Assembly: GCA_001544595.2 (NCBI GenBank)
Contig: FCOH02000025.1
Location: 1 to 64,000 of the forward strand
Reading direction: 5' to 3'
DNA: 64,000 bases
Source: Caballeronia peredens
GTDB taxonomy: Bacteria > Pseudomonadota > Gammaproteobacteria > Burkholderiales > Burkholderiaceae
Below, piece by piece: positions 8,175 to 16,726 of the stretch (positions are counted from its first letter, which is position 1; each line of letters opens with the position of its first letter). The notes under the pieces are model-generated. The model made no database searches, was not told the origin of the DNA, and was given only the letters and a program-made list of their open reading frames with translations. The translations under genes and the position numbers were made by a program.

Positions 8175-8648
8175 ATGAAGCGATTTCATGTGCACGTTAT
8201 TGTCCCGAAGCTTGACGAAAGCGTGCGCTTCTACAGCAGCATGTTCGGCGCGGAACCGTCAGTCCTCAAGAACGATTACGCGAAGTGGATGCTCGAGGAC
8301 CCACGAGTGAACTTCGCCATCTCGGCGCGTGGTGGTGAAATTGGCGTCAATCACCTCGGTTTTCAGGTCGACAATGACGAAGAGCTGGCTGCTCTTCGCG
8401 AACAGGTCGTTGCTGGTAGCGTCGCGATACAGGACCAACCTGGCGCCCAGTGCTGCTACGCCAGCTCGAACAAGTATTGGACGCAAGACCCGGCTGGCGT
8501 CCCGTGGGAGACGTATCACACCCTCGGCGGCATCCCGGTTTTCGGAGCGGACAGCCGGGCACCGGCCGCTCCCGAGGCGGGCGGAGCCTGCTGTGCCCCG
8601 GCCACCTCGATTCCAGCTGTGATTGAGAAAAAGGTCGGCTGCTGCTAA
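8175..8648 (+). CDS. arsI: ArsI, C-As lyase (VOC family dioxygenase)
   Basis: 157-residue vicinal-oxygen-chelate protein. Seen: the metal ligands His5 or His7, His60 (VNHLGF) and Glu112 (PWETY), and the vicinal pair Cys93-Cys94 (QCCY) that binds trivalent organoarsenicals in ArsI. The C-terminus has extra Cys pairs (ACCAP, VGCC), perhaps for metalloid capture. Family knowledge: ArsI uses Fe(II) and O2 to cleave the C-As bond of methylarsonous acid and trivalent aromatic arsenicals. Its ATG follows the arsR stop without a gap, so the two are translationally coupled. It ends just before a hairpin shared with the convergent arsR. Confidence 0.9.
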   Translation: MKRFHVHVIVPKLDESVRFYSSMFGAEPSVLKNDYAKWMLEDPRVNFAISARGGEIGVNHLGFQVDNDEELAALREQVVAGSVAIQDQPGAQCCYASSNKYWTQDPAGVPWETYHTLGGIPVFGADSRAPAAPEAGGACCAPATSIPAVIEKKVGCC

Positions 8649-8668
8649 TTCGCGGCGACAAAAACAAT

Positions 8669-8695
8669 CGGCCGCCAAAAGGTTCGAGGCGGCCG
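8669..8695. terminator. Hairpin between convergent arsI and second arsR
   Basis: Stem CGGCCGCC / GGCGGCCG with an 11-base loop. On the minus strand it is followed by ATTGTTTTTG, so it best fits a terminator for the leftward arsR. It may also stop arsI transcription. Confidence 0.6.
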
Positions 8696-8742
8696 TTACG
8701 ATGCAAGTGGTCCTAGGCGACCTTACCGCACGAAGCGCCCGC

Positions 8743-9084
8743 TCACGCGGTCACAGGCTTGCACTTGACTTTCCTGGCCGGCTTGCATGCGGCCGAGTCC
8801 ACGCCCTGGCAGCAGTTCTCAGTCAGAAAGCCAACCAGGTCATTCATATGTTCGATTTCGGGCCCATAGTACACAAACCGTCCTTCCTGGCGGGACGTCA
8901 CCAAGCCAGCGTGCGTCAGCTCCTTGAGATGGAAGGAGAGTGTCGCGCTAGCTAGGTTCAGGTGTTCTTGGATGACACCGACGTTCAGACCCTCAGGTCC
9001 GGCCGTGACGAGCAGACGAAAAATAGCCAGGCGCGTCGGCTGTGCGAGCGCGGCCAAAGCTTTGATGGCGTCTTTTTCCTTCAT
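8743..9084 (-). CDS. arsR: ArsR-family repressor (second copy), divergent from arsC
   Basis: 113 residues, closely related to the first ArsR (same 'ALAALAxxTRLAxFRLLVTAGPxG' start and 'TLSFHLKEL' recognition helix). Its C-terminus has ENCCQGVDSAAC plus a later KC, so the vicinal Cys pair of the C-terminal arsenite site is kept but the spacing of the other Cys differs. It is transcribed away from arsC-acr3, with the operator at 9215-9234 in between, the usual divergent autoregulated arrangement. Both repressors may bind the same operator type. Confidence 0.9.
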   Translation of the reverse strand: MKEKDAIKALAALAQPTRLAIFRLLVTAGPEGLNVGVIQEHLNLASATLSFHLKELTHAGLVTSRQEGRFVYYGPEIEHMNDLVGFLTENCCQGVDSAACKPARKVKCKPVTA

Positions 9085-9214
9085 AAGGCTCTGTCTTCCA
9101 GGTTATGTACCGATTCTAACGCGACGCCGCGGACGCCGGGCGGAACTGCAGCCCACGGGCGTCAAGGCTGCTTGTCCCGAACGCAGGTCGTGCCCGAGCT
9201 TGCTGCGTCACGTC

Positions 9215-9234
9215 ATTTCCATTATATTGGAGAT
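9215..9234. promoter_or_regulatory. Candidate ArsR operator, copy 2 (arsR / arsC divergent promoter)
   Basis: ATTTCC, 8 bases, GGAGAT, the same layout as 5629-5648. The minus strand contains a TATAAT -10 inside the operator, firing toward arsR. On the plus strand a TATAGA lies at its right edge, firing toward arsC. Binding here would block both promoters. Confidence 0.6.
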
Positions 9235-9280
9235 ATAGATTTAATTGCGAGCTGCGACCAATCGTCGTTAGGAGAAGTCT

Positions 9281-9796
9281 GTGACAGACCAACGGAAGTA
9301 CAACGTCTTATTCCTCTGCACCCACAACTCGGCGCGTTCCATCCTTGCGGAGGCGGCGCTGAACCAACTCGCCGGTGACCGCTTCGTCGGCTACAGTGCA
9401 GGAAGCCATCCGGGAACGACGCCGAACCCTCACGCAATCGCTTTGCTTCGCTCGCAGGGTATTGAGACGGAAGGGCTGCGAAGCAAAAGCTGGGACGAAT
9501 TCGCAGTGGACGGCGCGCCACAGATGGACTTCATCTTCACTGTCTGCGACGACGCAGCAGGCGAGGTTTGCCCCATTTGGCCGGGTCACCCTGCGAAGGC
9601 GCACTGGGGCGTCGCTGACCCATCGAAGGTTGAAGGTTCCGACGAGGAGAAGCGCCGAGCGTTTCTTCAAGCTTTCGTGCAGATGAAGAAGCGTATCGAA
9701 CTGTTTACGAACCTTCCATTGCAAAAGCTCGACCGCATGGCCGTCCAGCAAGAAATGCAAACTATCGGGACATCGTTGCGCGAGAAAGGAGAGTAA
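9281..9796 (+). CDS. arsC: ArsC arsenate reductase, low-molecular-weight phosphatase type
   Basis: 171 residues with the P-loop CX5R at the start (Cys13 to Arg19, CTHNSAR), an Asp-Pro pair in VADPSK, and two further cysteines (VCDDAAGEVCPIW) that can relay the disulfide. This is the LMW-PTPase-like ArsC class coupled to thioredoxin or glutaredoxin, unlike the glutaredoxin-fold plasmid R773 type. It reduces arsenate to arsenite in the cytoplasm for export by the next gene. The stop overlaps the acr3 start by one base (TAATG), so the two are translationally coupled. Confidence 0.93.
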   Translation: MTDQRKYNVLFLCTHNSARSILAEAALNQLAGDRFVGYSAGSHPGTTPNPHAIALLRSQGIETEGLRSKSWDEFAVDGAPQMDFIFTVCDDAAGEVCPIWPGHPAKAHWGVADPSKVEGSDEEKRRAFLQAFVQMKKRIELFTNLPLQKLDRMAVQQEMQTIGTSLREKGE

Positions 9797-10872
9797 TGAT
9801 GGCTGGCAGTCAGACAGTCGCCAAAGCTGCTCGGCGCGCGCCCAGCGGTATCGGCTTCTTCGAGCGGTATCTCTCTGTATGGGTCGCGTTGTGCATCGTG
9901 GTCGGGATTGTGCTGGGTAAGCTGCTGCCCGGCGCGGTACACACGGTGTCTACGCTGGAAGTGGCTCACGTCAACATCCCGGTCGGAGTTCTGATTTGGG
10001 TCATGATTATCCCGATGCTGTTGCGCATCGATTTCGCATCGCTCGGAAAGGTCCGCTCTCAGCTGAAAGGCATTGGCGTGACGCTGGTCATCAATTGGGC
10101 CGTGAAGCCGTTCACCATGGCCTTCCTGGCATGGGTGTTTGTGCGTCACGCGTTCGCTTCTCTGCTGCCGGCCGACCAACTAGACAGCTATGTTGCAGGG
10201 CTGATTCTCCTGGCGGCGGCGCCATGCACAGCGATGGTGTTTGTGTGGAGTCAGCTGACCAAAGGTGACCCGTATTTCACGCTGTCTCAAGTCGCGTTGA
10301 ACGACCTGATTATGGTGTTCGCATTTGCTCCGGTTGTTGGACTGCTGCTTGGCATCTCGAACATCGCGGTACCGTGGGATACGCTGCTGACGTCGGTGGT
10401 GCTCTACATCGTCATTCCGGTCATCATCGCCCAAATTATCCGCAAAGCGCTTCTACGCCGTGGGGAACAGGCGTTCCAGCGCGCACTGTCGACGATTGGA
10501 CCGTTTTCCATCGCTGCCCTGTTGCTCACGCTTGTGCTGCTGTTCGCATTTCAGGGCGAGCAAATCATCGCGCAGCCGGTCGTCATCGTGCTTCTCGCTG
10601 TGCCTATCCTGATTCAAGTGGTCGTCAACTCGACACTTGCTTATTTGGCGAACCGGAAATTGGGCGTCTCCCATGACGTTGCTGCTCCGTCATGTCTGAT
10701 TGGCGCGTCGAATTTCTTCGAGCTGGCAGTCGCGACCGCGATAAGCTTGTTTGGCCTGAAGTCTGGGGCGGCGTTGGCGACGGTGGTCGGCGTGCTCATC
10801 GAAGTGCCGGTGATGCTAGCTGTGGTCAAGGTGGTCAACTCGTCTCGGCGCTGGTACCAACGAGAGACGTAA
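9796..10872 (+). CDS. acr3: Acr3 arsenite efflux permease
   Basis: 358 residues with about ten membrane helices. Family residues are visible: the conserved Cys in helix 4 (AAPCTAMVF, Cys144) and Glu in helix 9 (ASNFFELAVATAIS), both needed for arsenite/antiporter function in studied Acr3. The N-terminus may begin at the second ATG (9799). It exports arsenite made by ArsC across the inner membrane. A bidirectional hairpin follows. In the literature acr3 is often called arsB, but this is not the ArsB family. Confidence 0.93.
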   Translation: MMAGSQTVAKAARRAPSGIGFFERYLSVWVALCIVVGIVLGKLLPGAVHTVSTLEVAHVNIPVGVLIWVMIIPMLLRIDFASLGKVRSQLKGIGVTLVINWAVKPFTMAFLAWVFVRHAFASLLPADQLDSYVAGLILLAAAPCTAMVFVWSQLTKGDPYFTLSQVALNDLIMVFAFAPVVGLLLGISNIAVPWDTLLTSVVLYIVIPVIIAQIIRKALLRRGEQAFQRALSTIGPFSIAALLLTLVLLFAFQGEQIIAQPVVIVLLAVPILIQVVVNSTLAYLANRKLGVSHDVAAPSCLIGASNFFELAVATAISLFGLKSGAALATVVGVLIEVPVMLAVVKVVNSSRRWYQRET

Positions 10873-10897
10873 ACGTTCCTCGGATGGTCCGCTTCAG

Positions 10898-10935
10898 AAC
10901 GGCCGGCTTTCTTCGGAAGGTCGGCCGTTTCTTCT
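10898..10935. terminator. Bidirectional terminator between acr3 and aioR
   Basis: Outer stem AACGGCCG / CGGCCGTT with an imperfectly paired interior, followed on the plus strand by TTCTTCTTC. It lies between convergent acr3 and aioR. Confidence 0.55.
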
Positions 10936-12285
<1,350 letters not shown>

Positions 12286-12326
12286 GGCAGGTCTCCATAC
12301 TTCGAATTGGCAGCGCGACTTCGAAG

Positions 12327-13695
12327 TGAGATTGACCCGCCAAAACGGACACCTATCCTTTGGAAAAGGGGGTGTCAAAATGGGCAAGCATCGAGCACCG
12401 TACCCGGCCGAGTTCCGGGCTCACATAGTCGAGCTGGTGAAGGCGGGGCGAACACCCGAGGAGCTTGCGCGAGAGTTCGAGCCTAGTGTGCAGACGATAA
12501 TCAACTGGGTGGCGCAGGCGGATATTGACGCCGGCGTGCGTCAGGAGGGGTTGACCACGGCTGAGCGCCAAGAGCTCACCCGTTTGCGCCGCGAGAATCG
12601 GCAATTAAGGACGGAGCGCGACATTCTCTCTCACGCCGCGGCCTGGTTCGCCCGCGAGACAGGAGCCGTGTCCTCGAAGGATACGGATTCATGAGAGCAA
12701 ACCAGGCCCGTTGGCCCATTGCCACGATGGCGCGGCTGCTGGGAGTCTCGACCAGCGGTTACTACGCGTGGCTGGTGAGGGAGCCATCAAGGCGGTCACG
12801 TAGCGATGCTCAGCTACTGACGCGCATTCGTACGCTGCATGCGAGTTCGCGAGGTACGTACGGAGTGCCGCGCATCCATGCGCAACTTGCGCGCGAGGGA
12901 GTGCACGTGGGACGCAAACGAGTCGCGCGCCTGATGCGCATCGCGGACCTACGGGGAGCAAGTCGACGGCGCTGGCCGCGTACAACGCGCCAGCGTGCGG
13001 GGGCACGGCGTGCGCCGGACCTCGTGCGCCGGCACTTCAATGCTGAAGGGCCCAACATACTGTGGGTCGCAGATGCCACCTACATTCCGACGACAGAAGG
13101 CTTTCTCTATCTGGCTGTGGTGCTTGATGTCTTCAGCCGGCGCATCGTCGGCTGGGCGATGTCGAGCCACTTGTACACCGAACTGATGTTGCGCGCGCTC
13201 GACATGGCCCTCCAGCAGCGACGTCATGAGGGCGTGATTTTACATTCCGACCAGGGGGCCCAATACACATCCATTGCCTTTGGGCGACGCTGCCGCGAAG
13301 CCGGCGTGCAGCCGTCGATGGGTACAGCCGGCGACGCGTACGACAATGCGATGTGCGAATCCTTCTTTGGGACACTCGAAGCAGAGCTCCTGTCGCGCGA
13401 ACACTTCGCGACCCATGAACAAGCCCGCAGGCGCATCTTCTCCTTCTTGGAAGGCTGGTACAACGTACGCCGCCTGCATAGCAGCATCGGCTATTGTTCG
13501 CCGCTCGAATTCGAAAACCTGAGCGCCAAGAAAAACCCGTATCACCCTGCGGGTTGTCCACCGACGGGCAGCGTCGTGGTCGTGAGAAGCGACCCGCTGC
13601 CCGTCCGTGGACAACCCGCGACTCAACGCTTAACGGAGGCCGGACCACGACAAATCTTTAACTGCAAATCTGTCCGTTGGAGCGGGTCAATCTCA
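12327..13695 (+). mobile_element. IS3-family insertion sequence splitting aioS from aioR
   Basis: 1369 bp with terminal inverted repeats. The left begins TGAGATTGACCCGC and the right, read inward, begins identically, with AACGGACA a few bases further in on both. A 3-bp target duplication AAG flanks it (12324-12326 and 13696-13698). It carries overlapping orfA and orfB in the -1 arrangement normal for the family. Its orientation is opposite to aioXSR. Confidence 0.85.
12380..12694 (+). CDS. IS3-family transposase OrfA
   Basis: 104 residues from the ATG at 12380 (MGKHRAPYPAEFRAHIV). It has an N-terminal helix-turn-helix of the IS3 OrfA type (PEELAREFEPSVQTIINWV) and a C-terminal leucine-zipper-like helix (ELTRLRRENRQLRTERDIL). 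The open frame extends further upstream into aioR antisense sequence, which is not part of the gene. It ends overlapping orfB by ATGA, and orfB is in the -1 frame, so a frameshifted OrfAB fusion is likely. Confidence 0.85.
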   Translation: MGKHRAPYPAEFRAHIVELVKAGRTPEELAREFEPSVQTIINWVAQADIDAGVRQEGLTTAERQELTRLRRENRQLRTERDILSHAAAWFARETGAVSSKDTDS

Positions 13696-13758
13696 AAGGT
13701 CGTCTCGCCGGGCACGCTGTTGACAGAGATGGTTCCGCCAAGCTGCGTCGCAATCTGA
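12691..13758 (+). CDS. IS3-family transposase OrfB (DDE integrase)
   Basis: DDE recombinase of the IS3 kind. Catalytic residues are visible: first Asp in WVADATYI, second in HSDQGAQY, and Glu in NAMCESFFGTLEAE. An HTH_21-like N-terminal segment precedes them. The normal end of such proteins is near YCSPLEFEN, but no stop follows. The frame continues through the right inverted repeat and about 63 bases into aioS antisense sequence before stopping at 13758. The C-terminal tail of about 80 residues is therefore atypical and partly read from outside the element. Confidence 0.88.
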   Translation: MRANQARWPIATMARLLGVSTSGYYAWLVREPSRRSRSDAQLLTRIRTLHASSRGTYGVPRIHAQLAREGVHVGRKRVARLMRIADLRGASRRRWPRTTRQRAGARRAPDLVRRHFNAEGPNILWVADATYIPTTEGFLYLAVVLDVFSRRIVGWAMSSHLYTELMLRALDMALQQRRHEGVILHSDQGAQYTSIAFGRRCREAGVQPSMGTAGDAYDNAMCESFFGTLEAELLSREHFATHEQARRRIFSFLEGWYNVRRLHSSIGYCSPLEFENLSAKKNPYHPAGCPPTGSVVVVRSDPLPVRGQPATQRLTEAGPRQIFNCKSVRWSGSISKVVSPGTLLTEMVPPSCVAI

Positions 13759-15119
13759 TAGCTGACCCACAGCCCAAGTCCGTAACTGCGAGGCCCGTGG
13801 GTTTTCTGGCTAGGCCAGTAGGGCTCAAACAACTGGCCTACGACGTCAGCCGGTATGTGCTCTCCTGAGTTCTGTACTGTTATCCGCAGCTCAGTTGAGT
13901 CCATCATCGCGTTGCACTTCACGACGCCTCCCGATTCGGCAGCCTTAATGGCGTTGAGCAGGAGGTTCAAAACGAGTTGGCGAACCAGGTGCGACGGAAT
14001 CGGAACCTCGTCTGTTGGCATCACCCATTCAAGCTTGACCTGCTTGGCCGCCAATTGCGGCTGAATCAGGATGTTCAGGTCGTCCCAGTCAGCCTCCCGC
14101 ATTGCCGGCGAATCCAGTCGTGCCTCAAAGAGTAGTGCGGCGACCGTGGCCCGAATCTGAGCCAAACCTCGTCGGAGCAGCGCGAGCGTGCGACCAGTCA
14201 GTCCATCGGGGTTGCCATGCATGGCGAGCGTGTCGACTGCGTTCATCATGCCGCCGAGCGGGTTATTGATTTCATGCGCGATACCCGCCGCAACACGCCC
14301 GACCGCGGCCAGCCGTTCGGATACCACCATGTCTCGCTCAAGTTGTTGTTTCTCTGCGAGGTCGTCCATCATTTCGCGGAAACTTCGGGATAGACGTCCG
14401 ATTTCATCTTGCCCGCTCGCGGTCACTTCCTGCTTGAGTATCTCTGGGTCTTCTTTGTGTACGCGAGTCATCGCCTTGCTAAGCGTGTGCAATGGTTTGG
14501 CCATTCGCTTTCCCCACCACCATCCTATGGGCACTAAGACCAGCAGACTTGCGATGTTGACCAGGACCATCCGCTGCACGAGCGTGTTGACGCTGTCACG
14601 CAGTTTCTGTGGGTCGTACGTGATGGTCACGTAGCCCAGTGGACTACCGTCTTCGGCCCTCACTGCCTTCGCTGCAATGATGTCGTCAGCTCCGAGCAAG
14701 CTCGGAAAGCTGAAGTAGAAGGTTTGCGGCCGCGCCTTGACAGAGCCAACGGCATGACTGATGGCGTTGCCGAGACTGGTTGCCTCCGTCAACGTTGCGT
14801 AGTACCGCGGGTCGGTCGCTGCATAAACCCGTCCACTCGCGTCGAACACGATAAGCGCTTTCAATGGATTCGCCGGCTCTTTGGCCGCGACAGGCGCACG
14901 GAGAAGCTCAAATACATGAAACAGGTCGTCGCGGACGATGGAATCGCGGACCGAAAGTGCCGTGACATTGGCGAGGTTATAGGCGCCACTCTCAACATTG
15001 CGACGGGCGTCCGAAAGCATGAACGCGATTAGCACGGCTGTGACTGCGACCTCGGTCAACACGATAGCCAGCGTCAATGCGACTGGTATCTTGTAACGGT
15101 AGCTGACGTTTTCCAGCAT
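13623..15119 (-). CDS. aioS: AioS, arsenite-responsive sensor histidine kinase (3' end replaced by IS)
   Basis: Membrane histidine kinase of 498 residues. A helix at about 12-34, a periplasmic region with NPLKALIVFDASGRVYAAT, a second helix (MVLVNIASLLVLVPIGWWW), HAMP, the H box GIAHEINNPLGG, and HATPase with YGLGLWVS. Family knowledge: AioS senses arsenite with AioX and phosphorylates AioR. The last native codons are TFE. The final 22 residues (starting IDPLQRTD) are translated from the IS. Removing the IS and one AAG duplicate restores a 13-residue native tail (VALPIRSMETCHE) whose stop overlaps the aioR start. The catalytic domain is intact, so activity is probably kept. Confidence 0.9.
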   Translation of the reverse strand: MLENVSYRYKIPVALTLAIVLTEVAVTAVLIAFMLSDARRNVESGAYNLANVTALSVRDSIVRDDLFHVFELLRAPVAAKEPANPLKALIVFDASGRVYAATDPRYYATLTEATSLGNAISHAVGSVKARPQTFYFSFPSLLGADDIIAAKAVRAEDGSPLGYVTITYDPQKLRDSVNTLVQRMVLVNIASLLVLVPIGWWWGKRMAKPLHTLSKAMTRVHKEDPEILKQEVTASGQDEIGRLSRSFREMMDDLAEKQQLERDMVVSERLAAVGRVAAGIAHEINNPLGGMMNAVDTLAMHGNPDGLTGRTLALLRRGLAQIRATVAALLFEARLDSPAMREADWDDLNILIQPQLAAKQVKLEWVMPTDEVPIPSHLVRQLVLNLLLNAIKAAESGGVVKCNAMMDSTELRITVQNSGEHIPADVVGQLFEPYWPSQKTHGPRSYGLGLWVSYQIATQLGGTISVNSVPGETTFEIDPLQRTDLQLKICRGPASVKR

Positions 15120-15126
15120 GGCTGTC

Positions 15127-16014
15127 TCACACCGGCATCGTGTCCGAAAGTTTGACTAGGTTACGGATGTCGTCGAAAAGCGCGTCGGGCGCAATCACAA
15201 ACCGGTCCAGATTCAGACGATTGAGCAGGTCGCGTCCCACGGGGTCCTCGGCCATGCCGAGCAGCGCCACTTGTAGCGGCGCGAACGTTTCCATACTTAG
15301 ACTCCGTCGCGCGACGATGGGCGGAAACCCGTACAGCGGTGACTTCCACGCCACTCGTATGCCAGTCACAGCCTCAGGCGCCTGTTTGGCGAGTGTGTCA
15401 AAGATGTACCCATCGATTTCGCCAGCGGCGGCCAGACCGGATGCGACCGCATCAACGACTTTGCGGTGAGCGTAGGTGAAGAACGTTTTGCTGAAAAAGC
15501 GTCGCGGGTCGATACCGTCTCTGATGAGTTCGGTTCGGGGAATCAGACAGCCCGAATTCGATTGTGGGTCGCTGTAAGCAAAAACCCGATTTCGAAGGTT
15601 GACGATGCTTGTCGTCGACGCGTCTGAAGCCGGCACCACGAGGTACGAACGATATAGTGGCTTTCCCTGATACTGAGGCACGACCAGCAGCTTCATTCGG
15701 TCGGCATGCGTGACATACGGATAGCCGCACACCCATGCGACGTCCAGTTGGTCCGCCAGAAGCATCTCGGTGATTTCGCCATAGCTGCCACGCTGGACGA
15801 AATGAACCTCCATCCCCAGCTGTTCCTCGAGGCGAGTTCGCCATTTGGCTAGCAGCCGCATCTGGTTATCGAGGAACACAGCGGTGGTGCCAAAAAGTAT
15901 CTTTCGTGGCGACGCGCCATCCGCTGCATACGCTGGCGCCCAGGTTGCGAGCACACCTGCGCCGACGGCTCGTAGTAGCCTCCGCCTCCCGTTACTGAAC
16001 GGTAACCCGGACAT
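15127..16014 (-). CDS. aioX: AioX, periplasmic arsenite-binding protein
   Basis: 295 residues of the PhnD/phosphonate-type substrate-binding family. The start at 16014 is chosen because AGGAGGTGA lies just upstream. The open frame extends 15 codons further. The N-terminus NGRRRLLRAVGAGVLATWAPAYA is a Tat-like or Sec signal. The conserved Cys in VAWVCGYPYV matches the arsenite-binding Cys described for AioX. It is first in aioX-aioS-aioR, 7 bases ahead of aioS, and divergent from aioBA, so arsenite sensing and oxidation share one intergenic region of about 165 bases. Confidence 0.9.
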   Translation of the reverse strand: MSGLPFSNGRRRLLRAVGAGVLATWAPAYAADGASPRKILFGTTAVFLDNQMRLLAKWRTRLEEQLGMEVHFVQRGSYGEITEMLLADQLDVAWVCGYPYVTHADRMKLLVVPQYQGKPLYRSYLVVPASDASTTSIVNLRNRVFAYSDPQSNSGCLIPRTELIRDGIDPRRFFSKTFFTYAHRKVVDAVASGLAAAGEIDGYIFDTLAKQAPEAVTGIRVAWKSPLYGFPPIVARRSLSMETFAPLQVALLGMAEDPVGRDLLNRLNLDRFVIAPDALFDDIRNLVKLSDTMPV

Positions 16015-16114
16015 ATCCCCGTCACCTCCTGCCGTTACCGGTCCGAAACTCGTTCCCATTTCTCTAGGGACATGGAATCGTTGAGCGGGCCGCCAGACGG
16101 CGTTCTGGTCATTT

Positions 16115-16130
16115 TTGCATAGAGCTTGCC
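16115..16130 (+). promoter_or_regulatory. Candidate sigma54 promoter of aioBA
   Basis: TTGCAT, 5 bases, TTGC, with GC at -12 and G at -24 correctly spaced. It deviates from TGGCAC at two positions. It would start transcription near 16141, about 40 bases before aioB. It is expected because AioR is a GAFTGA-type sigma54 activator. Confidence 0.45.
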
Positions 16131-16179
16131 CTTGTCATCAAATAGTAACGGTTGGCCTCACCGCTATCAAGGAGCAGGT

Positions 16180-16713
16180 ATGTCCAAAGAAACACTGAGT
16201 CGCCGCACCTTCTTGAAAGTGAGCGGAACAAGCGTCGCGGCGACTGCGGCCGCGATTGCGAAGCCAGCGTGTGCTGCAACGGCCGTTGCGCCGACGGCGC
16301 CGCCGACCAGCCATACCCTGCTGCCGTACGTGCCGAAGTCCATCGCAAGCGCCAGCCAATTGACTCCAGGAACTCCGCTGGTTTTCAGTTATCCGGACGC
16401 GGCCTCGCCGTGTGTTGCGGTGAAACTCGGTGTGCCAGCCCAGGGTGGCGTGGGCCCGAACCGCGACATCGTCGCGTTCAGCATGATGTGCACGCACATG
16501 GGATGCCCGGTTGCGTTCGATTCTGGGACCAATACGTTTAAGTGCGGCTGCCACTACAGCATGTTCGACGCGGAAAAATCTGGCCAGATGATTGCCGGAC
16601 AGGCCACTGAGAATCTGCCGCGGATTCGGTTGAGCTACGACGAGAAGAGCGGACGCATATCGGCAACAGGCATTGACGGCATGCTCTACGGCCGCCAGGC
16701 CAACATACTCTAA
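16180..16713 (+). CDS. aioB: AioB, Rieske subunit of arsenite oxidase
   Basis: 177 residues from ATG 16180, which has AAGGAG upstream. The longer open frame starts at a TTG inside the promoter. A Tat signal (SRRTFLKVSG, then a hydrophobic stretch and ACA) exports the folded complex to the periplasm. The Rieske [2Fe-2S] boxes are CTHMGC and CGCHYSMFD. Both extra Cys that form the structural disulfide are present. It passes electrons from the Mo centre of AioA to a cytochrome or azurin. aioA follows after 13 bases. Confidence 0.93.
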   Translation: MSKETLSRRTFLKVSGTSVAATAAAIAKPACAATAVAPTAPPTSHTLLPYVPKSIASASQLTPGTPLVFSYPDAASPCVAVKLGVPAQGGVGPNRDIVAFSMMCTHMGCPVAFDSGTNTFKCGCHYSMFDAEKSGQMIAGQATENLPRIRLSYDEKSGRISATGIDGMLYGRQANIL

Positions 16714-16726
16714 TCAGGGGAACGCC

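Noticed and set aside
12286..12387. 34-codon N-terminal extension of aioR
   Set aside because: The extension is encoded by IS3 inverted-repeat and flanking DNA. The receiver domain begins at ATG 12285.
16107..16120. TGG...TTTTTGC as sigma54 promoter of aioBA
   Set aside because: Only 8 bases between GG and GC, but 10 are needed. The site at 16115-16130 has correct spacing.
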